Assembly: GCA_014382535.1 (NCBI GenBank)
Contig: JACNJN010000145.1
Span: forward strand, 1 to 39,700
Direction: 5' to 3'
Length of the DNA: 39,700 nucleotides
From: Candidatus Desulfolinea nitratireducens
GTDB taxonomy: Bacteria > Chloroflexota > Anaerolineae > Anaerolineales > Villigracilaceae
This document shows positions 31,915-39,700 of this stretch, one piece after another. Each line of letters begins with the position of its first letter. The first letter of the stretch is position 1. The translations under genes and the position numbers were made by a program. The notes below the pieces were generated by a model. It made no database searches. It had not been told where the DNA came from and saw only the letters and a list, made by a program, of their open reading frames with translations.

Positions 31915-32607
31915 ATGAAATTATGGCAATCTGATCAGGAATTATTTGAACTGGCTCGCCGGGAATTATTTACGGCCGTTGTCGGCGATATTATGGATAC
32001 GCTCGGCCTTCAAAAACAATTTTTGCCACCCCAAATACGCCCCTTGCGCAATGATATGGTCCTCATCGGTCGTGCAATGACGGTTTTGGAAGCAGATGTT
32101 TTTTCCGCAGAAGTGGAAAATTCTGCCAATTCACTGATGGCAAAACCATTTGGATTAATGCTCGAGGCGTTGGATGATTTGAAAGCCGGAGAAGTTTACA
32201 TATGCACGGGAGCATCTCCGACCTATGCGCTTTGGGGGGAGTTGATGAGTGTCAGGGCAATCCAATTGGGTGCAGCCGGAGCAGTTCTGGATGGGTACGC
32301 CCGTGATACGGACGGGATTCTGAATCTCAATTTCCCGGCCTTTTCATACGGTTCCTATGCCCAGGATCAAGGTCCACGCGGCAAGGTAATTGATTTTCGG
32401 GTGCCTCTGGAAATCGGTGGGGTCAAAATCATGCCGGGCGATATTGTTTTTGGCGATATCGATGGCGTTTGTATCATTCCGCAAGAGGCTGAAGAAGAGG
32501 TGTTTGTCAAATCTGTCGAAAAGGCACGCGGTGAAAAGCTGGTCCGTAAAGCGATCGAGTCAGGGATGAGTGCCGCTGAGGCCTTTAATAAATTTGGAAT
32601 TATGTAG
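31915..32607 (+). CDS. RraA-like protein / HMG-aldolase-family, copy 2
   Basis: A 230-residue protein with the complete RraA/HMG-aldolase pattern: start FTAVVGDIMDTLG, then WGELMSVRAIQLGAAGAV with LDGYARDTDGIL, where Arg-Asp-x-Asp lies about 20 residues after the Gly-Glu-Leu. KIMPGDIVFGDIDGVCIIP forms the last core strands. It lacks the 55-residue N-terminal extension of copy 1. It sits 19 bases after a dehydratase gene and 10 bases before an SDR gene. That trio suggests dehydration, oxidation and then carbon-carbon cleavage of a keto acid. RNase inhibition is unlikely in this setting. Confidence 0.83.
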   Translation: MKLWQSDQELFELARRELFTAVVGDIMDTLGLQKQFLPPQIRPLRNDMVLIGRAMTVLEADVFSAEVENSANSLMAKPFGLMLEALDDLKAGEVYICTGASPTYALWGELMSVRAIQLGAAGAVLDGYARDTDGILNLNFPAFSYGSYAQDQGPRGKVIDFRVPLEIGGVKIMPGDIVFGDIDGVCIIPQEAEEEVFVKSVEKARGEKLVRKAIESGMSAAEAFNKFGIM

Positions 32608-32617
32608 GGCATAGCTT

Positions 32618-33413
32618 ATGTCTCTGAAAATCGATTTGAGCGGAAAACGAGCTTTGGTCAGTGGTGTGTCCAGTGGCATTGGGAGTGGGGTTGCGCGGAT
32701 TTTAGCCCAGGCAGGTTGTGATATTTCGGGATGTGGATTAGATGAATTTGACTCAGCGGGGGCACAGCATTTTATTGAGTCTGTTGAAAAAGAGGGTGGT
32801 ATGGCAGAATATTTATCCCTTGATCTGACTGATCCAGGAGAAATTGAGCGATGGGTGAATACAGCCCGATCCACAATGGGGGGGATCGATATTATTATTT
32901 CCAACGCGGGCCGCAATATTTTTGAGGGGCTGGAAAATTGCACTAATGCTGCCTGGGAAGAATGCATGAATCTGAATTTGGCTTCGCATTGGCGTTTGGC
33001 AAAATCTGCATACCCATATTTAAAGGAAAGTGGGCGGGGCGTTTTTATTATTACAACATCTAATCATGCCTTCAATACAATTCCAGACTGCTTTCCATAT
33101 AATATTGCTAAAGCCGGGCTGGTGGCCATGGTGCAATCTTTGGCTATTGAGTGGGGACCCCATATTCGCGCAGTTGGCATTGCTCCTGGCTTTGTTGATA
33201 CACCGGCTGGCCGCAACTGGTTCAACACCTTTGCAGATCCAGATGCCGAGTTAGCCAGAACAAAAGCCTCCCATCCGGTTAATCGAATTTGTTCCGTTGA
33301 GGAGATTGGTGCTTTGGCTGCTTTTTTGGCCAGCGAATGGGGGGGATTTATTTCTGGCACTACAATTTTGGCGGACGGTGGTCGCTCCGCTTTAATGCAG
33401 GATGGTGAAGGAT

Positions 33414-33430
<17 letters not shown>
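32618..33430 (+). CDS. Short-chain dehydrogenase/reductase (classical SDR)
   Basis: A 270-residue NAD(P)-dependent oxidoreductase with cofactor loop SGVSSGIGSGVA (Ser replaces the usual Thr of TGxxxGIG), IISNAGRNIF, Ser in IITTSNHAFN and catalytic Tyr-x3-Lys in PYNIAKAG. The acidic segment after strand 2 (GCGLDEFD) favours NAD over NADP. Likely role: oxidation or reduction of a sugar acid or its 2-keto-3-deoxy derivative in the branch with the neighbouring RraA-like protein. It overlaps the start of the mutarotase-like gene by 17 bases. Confidence 0.87.
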
Positions 33431-35871
<2,441 letters not shown>

Positions 35872-35952
35872 TGAGGAATCTGAAGACAAAATTGAGGATG
35901 TTTACGAGGAAGGTTCTCAATTTAAATGTATTGGGCAATAAAGGACAATATA

Positions 35953-36717
35953 ATGATTCTTGACCGCTTCAAACTTGATAATAAAGTTGCCCTCGTTACT
36001 GGAGCTGGTCGTGGACTTGGGCAGGGGATGGCAATTGCCCTGGCTGAAGCAGGTGCCGATGTGGCCGGGTTGGGATCCGGCTCCCTGGACGAAACCGCTG
36101 ACCGAGTAAAGACTCTTGGAAGGCGCTTCCTGCCGCTTAAAGTCAATTTACTCGAAGCAAATGCTGATGACCTGAACAAAGTGGTTGGACGGGTGGTGGC
36201 CGATTTGGGGAGGCTGGATATTCTGGTTAACAACGCCGGCATCATCCGTCGCGCCCCGGTGCTGGAATTCAGCGAGCAGGACTGGGACGATGTGATCCAG
36301 GTAAACCTGAAAGCCGTCTTCCTGCTCTCCCAGGCCGCCGGGCGAGTCATGGTTGAATATGGGCAGGGCAAAATTATCAACATCGCCTCGATGCTCTCCT
36401 TCCAGGGTGGCATTCGGGTAGCCTCGTACACCGCCTCAAAAGGTGGCGTGGCGGGCATTACCCGACTGATGGCAAATGAGCTCGCCCCAAAGGGTATTAA
36501 TATCAATGCTATCGCCCCAGGCTATATGGCTACTGATATTACCGAGACATTGCGAGCGGACCCAGAGCGTGGCCCAGCGATCCTTGACCGTATTCCGGCT
36601 GGGCGCTGGGGAAACCCCGACGACTTAAAGGGAGCGGTTATTTTCCTTGCATCTCCTGCGTCAGACTATGTGAACGGCGCCATTGTGCCGGTAGATGGTG
36701 GTTGGCTGACTCGCTAA
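35953..36717 (+). CDS. SDR dehydrogenase, 2-deoxy-D-gluconate 3-dehydrogenase-like (KduD type)
   Basis: A 254-residue classical SDR, the usual length for KduD. It starts MILDRFKLDNKVALVTGAG. The cofactor loop is TGAGRGLGQGMA, then LVNNAGIIRRAP, Ser in IASMLSF and the catalytic YTASKGGV. KduD reduces 2,5-diketo-3-deoxygluconate to 2-keto-3-deoxygluconate in the breakdown of unsaturated uronates, which fits the locus; gluconate 5-dehydrogenase is a close alternative. ATG 35953 is chosen over 35926 because AAAGGA lies 8 bases before it. It is the last gene of the catabolic run. Confidence 0.85.
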   Translation: MILDRFKLDNKVALVTGAGRGLGQGMAIALAEAGADVAGLGSGSLDETADRVKTLGRRFLPLKVNLLEANADDLNKVVGRVVADLGRLDILVNNAGIIRRAPVLEFSEQDWDDVIQVNLKAVFLLSQAAGRVMVEYGQGKIINIASMLSFQGGIRVASYTASKGGVAGITRLMANELAPKGININAIAPGYMATDITETLRADPERGPAILDRIPAGRWGNPDDLKGAVIFLASPASDYVNGAIVPVDGGWLTR

Positions 36718-36864
36718 TAAGAACCAGGTCACGGAAAACGACGGAAGAAACTGCGAAATCTCTAACCTTCAGGTTTACCAAATCGTTTCCCAGCATAATT
36801 CCAGACCAGACAATCTTAATCCAAAGTCGATAAACATAAAAAAATACCCGCGAGAAATAATATT

Positions 36865-36895
36865 TTGGCTCTATCAATACCCCACCGTGTATAAT
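36865..36895 (+). promoter_or_regulatory. Possible promoter of the diol dehydratase genes
   Basis: TTGGCT (36865-36870) and a consensus TATAAT (36890-36895) are separated by 19 bp, longer than ideal. They lie about 40 bases before the start codon in a 215-bp gap that otherwise shows no strong structure and no clear cobalamin riboswitch. Confidence 0.4.
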
Positions 36896-36932
36896 AATTT
36901 ATTGCTTGTAATCTTTAATAAAAGGCCAACTT

Positions 36933-39167
36933 ATGCCCATTTCCCGACGCTTTAAACTTTTGGAAGAGCGCGAAGTCAATCGCGAGACCTTTGTCGAACC
37001 GTGGCCTGAAGCCGGACTGATTGTGGCTGATAGTCCAGCTGACCCTCAGCCCGGTCTGCGTATCGAAGCAGGTCGTGTGATTGAGCTGGATGGAAGACTT
37101 CGCGCCAAGTTCGATATTTTGGATTATTTCATTGCAGATAACGGCTTGGACCTGGCCGCCGCCGAGATTGCGATGGCGACCCCGTCCATTGATATTGCCA
37201 GAAAATTAGTGGATATCAATGTCCCTCGTGCCGAAATCCTGTATCTTGCAAGTGGCTGCACTCCGGCCAAACTTGTGGACATCATCCGGCATATGAACGT
37301 TTTGGAGATGATGGTGGGGTTGGGCAAGATGCGTGCTCGCCGCACACCAGCGAATCAGGCGCATGTCACCAATCTGCGGGAGCACCCTGCGCTCCTGGCC
37401 GCTGATGCGGCTGAGGCGGCCTTGCGCGGCTTTGCTGAAGTCGAAACCACCGTAGGCGTGGCACGTTACGCGCCATTCAGTGCATTGGCGATTCTGATCG
37501 GCAGTCAAACCGGAAGGGGTGGTGTACTCACCCAGTGTGCAGTTGAAGAATCATTAGGATTGGAATTGGCGATGAAGGGCCTCACCTCTTATGCCGAAAC
37601 CCTCTCAGTCTACGGCACGGAAGGCACTTTTGTGGATGGTGATGATACTCCCTGGTCAAAGGCTTTTCTTTCTGCGGCATATGCCTCGCGTGGTGTCAAA
37701 ATTCGCTTTACCTCTGGTACCGGATCTGAGGCATTGATGGGGCATGCAGAGGGATGTTCCATGTTGTATCTGGAGGCCCGTTGTCTGTTCGTAACTCGCG
37801 GAGCAGGGAGTCAGGGCGTGCAGAATGGCTCCATTTCCTGCATCGCATTACCCGAATCGCTCCCTGGCGGAGTGAGAGCAGTGCTGGCTGAAAATTTACT
37901 TGCAACCATGCTGGGATTGGAAGTAGCTTCAGGCAACGATGCTTTGGCCTCGCATTCAGATATCCGCAAAGCTGCCAAGTTGATGTTGCAATTTATCCCC
38001 GGTACTGACTTTATTACTTCCGGTTACAGCGCAATGCCCCGGCGTGAAAATCTATTTGGCGGCGGTAATTTTGACGCCGCTGATTTTGATGATTACAATG
38101 TTTTACAACGTGATATGCAAGTGGATGGCGGAATCACTCCCATTTCTGAAGACGAGGCATTATCGGTCCGCCGTGAGGCAGCCTCCGCCATCCAGGCGGT
38201 CTACGCGGAGTTGGGTTTTCCAGGGATAACCGATGCGGAAGTTGAGGCTGCTGTGCTGGCTCATGGAAGCGAGACAATGCCCGAGCGGGATGTGATTGCT
38301 GATCTTGCAGCGGCCGATAAATTCCTGCCCAGCCAGCAAACCATCCTGACTGTGATCCGGGCCCTCCAAACCCGCGGTTTTGAGCAAGTGGCATCTAACC
38401 TGTTGGAAATGGCACGACAGCGCGTGGCAGGTGATTATCTCCAGACTTCCGCAATTTTTGATAGCAACTTCAAAGTCCAGAGTGCGGTCAATGATGCCAA
38501 CACCTACACTGGTCCGGGCACAGGATATCGGATGAGCGCCGAACGCTGGCAGGAGATCCAAAACCTGCCGCAGGTAAAATCTCCACGTGATTTTATTGCT
38601 GATCAGATCGGGGAACCATGCCTTCGCCTCGCGGAACTGTCCCCCGCAGAAGCCGGTAATAATTCCGAAGTCATTGTGGCTGTCGGACCAGCCTTTGGAA
38701 CCGAGCTGACGCGTACGATCAACGGTCTCGATCATGAGGAGGTCCTGGCCGCCATCCTGACCGGCGTAGCAAGCCAGGGATTGGTAGCACGTGTGGTCAA
38801 GGTTTATCGCACATCCGATTGTGCCGCCATTGGGCAGATCGGGGCACAACTCAGCGGCTCGGGTATCGCCATCGGTTTGCAATCGCGGGGAACGACGATC
38901 ATCCACAAGCGAGGGTTGGCTCGGCTCAACAATTTGGAATTATTCTCTCAATCGCCAAATCTGACCCTGGAAACTTATCAGGCTATCGGGGTGAACGCTG
39001 CGCGGTATGCAATGGGCAAAGCCACCGCTCCCGTCCCTGTGCAGGTGGATAACTGGGCAAGGTTACGGTTAATTGTCAAAACTGCCTTACTGCATCGCCA
39101 TGAAACCGGTGAAATTCAGGACCAACCGCCAATGGAAATGCGCTTCGACTGGGAACCGGATCTATAA
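36933..39167 (+). CDS. Coenzyme B12-dependent diol/glycerol dehydratase, fused large and medium subunits (PduC-PduD)
   Basis: A 744-residue fusion. Residues 1 to about 555 match the complete large subunit (RTPANQAHVTNLREHP, ETTVGVARYAPF, VYGTEGTFVDGDDTPWSKAF, QRDMQVDGGITP) up to its C-terminal YTGPGTGYRMSAERWQEI. From about 565 to the end is the medium subunit (SEVIVAVGPAFGTELT, GSGIAIGLQSRGTTIIHKRG, LELFSQSPNLTLETYQ). Catalytic residues are kept: His144, Glu171 and Asp336 correspond to His143, Glu170 and Asp335 of the Klebsiella enzyme. It turns 1,2-propanediol or glycerol into an aldehyde by radical chemistry with adenosylcobalamin. The medium part lacks the N-terminal extension that targets PduD to microcompartments, so a cytosolic enzyme is likely. 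The small subunit follows 10 bases later. Confidence 0.93.
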   Translation: MPISRRFKLLEEREVNRETFVEPWPEAGLIVADSPADPQPGLRIEAGRVIELDGRLRAKFDILDYFIADNGLDLAAAEIAMATPSIDIARKLVDINVPRAEILYLASGCTPAKLVDIIRHMNVLEMMVGLGKMRARRTPANQAHVTNLREHPALLAADAAEAALRGFAEVETTVGVARYAPFSALAILIGSQTGRGGVLTQCAVEESLGLELAMKGLTSYAETLSVYGTEGTFVDGDDTPWSKAFLSAAYASRGVKIRFTSGTGSEALMGHAEGCSMLYLEARCLFVTRGAGSQGVQNGSISCIALPESLPGGVRAVLAENLLATMLGLEVASGNDALASHSDIRKAAKLMLQFIPGTDFITSGYSAMPRRENLFGGGNFDAADFDDYNVLQRDMQVDGGITPISEDEALSVRREAASAIQAVYAELGFPGITDAEVEAAVLAHGSETMPERDVIADLAAADKFLPSQQTILTVIRALQTRGFEQVASNLLEMARQRVAGDYLQTSAIFDSNFKVQSAVNDANTYTGPGTGYRMSAERWQEIQNLPQVKSPRDFIADQIGEPCLRLAELSPAEAGNNSEVIVAVGPAFGTELTRTINGLDHEEVLAAILTGVASQGLVARVVKVYRTSDCAAIGQIGAQLSGSGIAIGLQSRGTTIIHKRGLARLNNLELFSQSPNLTLETYQAIGVNAARYAMGKATAPVPVQVDNWARLRLIVKTALLHRHETGEIQDQPPMEMRFDWEPDL

Positions 39168-39177
39168 GGAAAATTTT

Positions 39178-39588
39178 ATGGGAACAGAATCTTTAAAATA
39201 CCCACTCAGTGAAAGTGCTGCCGAGACGTTGTTTGCTGCCAGCGGGCGACGGCTTGCTGATATTACGACAGAGGCTGCCCGCGCCAGCGACCTGAAAATG
39301 GAAGATGTCCAAATCAGTGCCGATACTTTACGTGCCCAGGCCGAAGTGGCACTTCAGGCAGGATACCCTCAACTGGCATCCAATCTTATTCGTGCGGCAG
39401 AACTTACTGCTGTACCAAATGCTGAGGTCTTGCGCATGTACAATACGCTCCGCCCCGGACGAGCCACGTATGTTGAACTGGTGGCATTGGCTGACTCTCT
39501 GGAAATGCAATACCACGCCCCAGAATGTGCACGGATGGTGCGGGAAGCCGCAGCCGTTTATAAGACACGAGACTTATTGCAGAAATAA
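39178..39588 (+). CDS. Diol/glycerol dehydratase small subunit (PduE/DhaB3 type)
   Basis: A 136-residue third subunit of the B12-dependent dehydratase. Shared blocks with PduE/DhaB3: the YPLSESAAETL start region, MEDVQISADTLRAQAEVA, RAAELTAVPNAEVLRMYN, LRPGRATYVELVALADSLE and the C-terminal ARMVREAAAVY. It is about the length of DhaB3 (near 140) and shorter than PduE (near 173), because the microcompartment-targeting N terminus is missing. The track start at 39073 lies inside the upstream gene; AAGGAAA precedes ATG 39178. No reactivase gene is visible before the window ends. Confidence 0.92.
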   Translation: MGTESLKYPLSESAAETLFAASGRRLADITTEAARASDLKMEDVQISADTLRAQAEVALQAGYPQLASNLIRAAELTAVPNAEVLRMYNTLRPGRATYVELVALADSLEMQYHAPECARMVREAAAVYKTRDLLQK

Positions 39589-39677
39589 ATTGGCCGCAAA
39601 ATGCCCTTTATATATTTGGTGTCTCTAGATTCCAACCAAATCTGAATAACTGAAACGCTTATACCTAAGGAGAAAGT

Positions 39678-39700
39678 ATGAAAATTGCAGTCACGGGAGG
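39678..39700 (+). CDS. Start of an NAD-dependent epimerase/SDR-like gene (cut by window edge)
   Basis: TAAGGAGA lies 6 bases before ATG 39678, and the seven visible codons read MKIAVTG plus the start of a Gly codon. That is the beginning of a Rossmann nucleotide-binding motif, and it resembles MRIAITGG of the gene at 21442. Identity beyond this cannot be seen. The 89 bases before it, after the small-subunit stop, hold no clear signal. Confidence 0.55.

Noticed and set aside
36718-36932. Cobalamin riboswitch before the diol dehydratase genes
   Set aside because: I looked for the B12-box type conserved core and a long structured leader and saw neither; the gap is only 215 bp.
38160-38906. 248-residue open frame on the minus strand
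   Set aside because: It is opposite the highly conserved diol dehydratase fusion and has no recognisable domain.

Overview
The window is 39.7 kb of a bacterial chromosome with moderate GC content. Every gene I can support lies on the + strand. Gene content, the Ala-Pro-Glu-Glu linker on the lipoprotein, several families of short palindromic repeats and close packing of sugar-acid genes suggest an anaerobic or facultative, saccharolytic member of the Chloroflexota (Anaerolineae-like). This is an inference: no rRNA, tRNA or marker gene is present to prove it.

Layout. (1) 1-1725: the 3' part of a MacB-like fused ABC ATPase/permease, closed by a strong terminator. (2) 1.8-7.1 kb: a small mobile-element-like repeat, then a complete ECF vitamin-type transporter (S component, fused double ATPase, T component) followed by a PfkB sugar/nucleoside kinase and a GntR/HutC-type regulator. 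A perfect palindrome overlaps the predicted start of transcription of this set. (3) 7.1-10.4 kb: an extragenic repeat, an alpha/beta hydrolase, an MFS permease and a decayed gene. (4) 10.4-14.0 kb: a ROK repressor with a XylR-like operator, a corrinoid-methyltransferase-like UroD-family protein, and an AraR-type GntR-LacI hybrid repressor with its own palindromic operator. (5) 14.15-20.05 kb: a five-gene oligopeptide/oligosaccharide-type ABC importer (lipoprotein, two permeases, two ATPases). (6) 20.1-36.7 kb: a dense catabolic run. It holds two UxuA-type and one enolase-type (ManD/RspA) mannonate dehydratase candidates, two other enolase-superfamily sugar-acid dehydratases, two RraA-like proteins, two KDPG aldolases, two PfkB ketodeoxygluconate-kinase-like proteins, three SDR-type dehydrogenases, a mutarotase-like protein and a GH1 beta-glucosidase. 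(7) 36.9-39.6 kb: a coenzyme B12-dependent diol/glycerol dehydratase whose large and medium subunits are fused in one polypeptide, followed by the small subunit. The first codons of another SDR/epimerase reach the window edge.

How it fits together. Regions 5 and 6 read as an import-and-degrade system for uronic-acid-containing oligosaccharides or glycosides. Oligomers enter through the ABC importer and are opened by the GH1 enzyme. The released sugar acids are epimerised or oxidised by SDRs and dehydrated to 2-keto-3-deoxy acids by the UxuA, ManD and enolase-family enzymes. These are then phosphorylated by KdgK-like kinases and split by Eda-type aldolases to pyruvate and glyceraldehyde 3-phosphate. 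The duplicated steps and the two RraA-like proteins suggest at least two parallel sugar-acid routes, one of which may not use phosphorylated intermediates. UxaC, UxuB and KduI were not seen here. Three separate items (CblT-like ECF S component, MtaA-like methyltransferase, diol dehydratase) point to corrinoid use, but a functional link between them is speculative.
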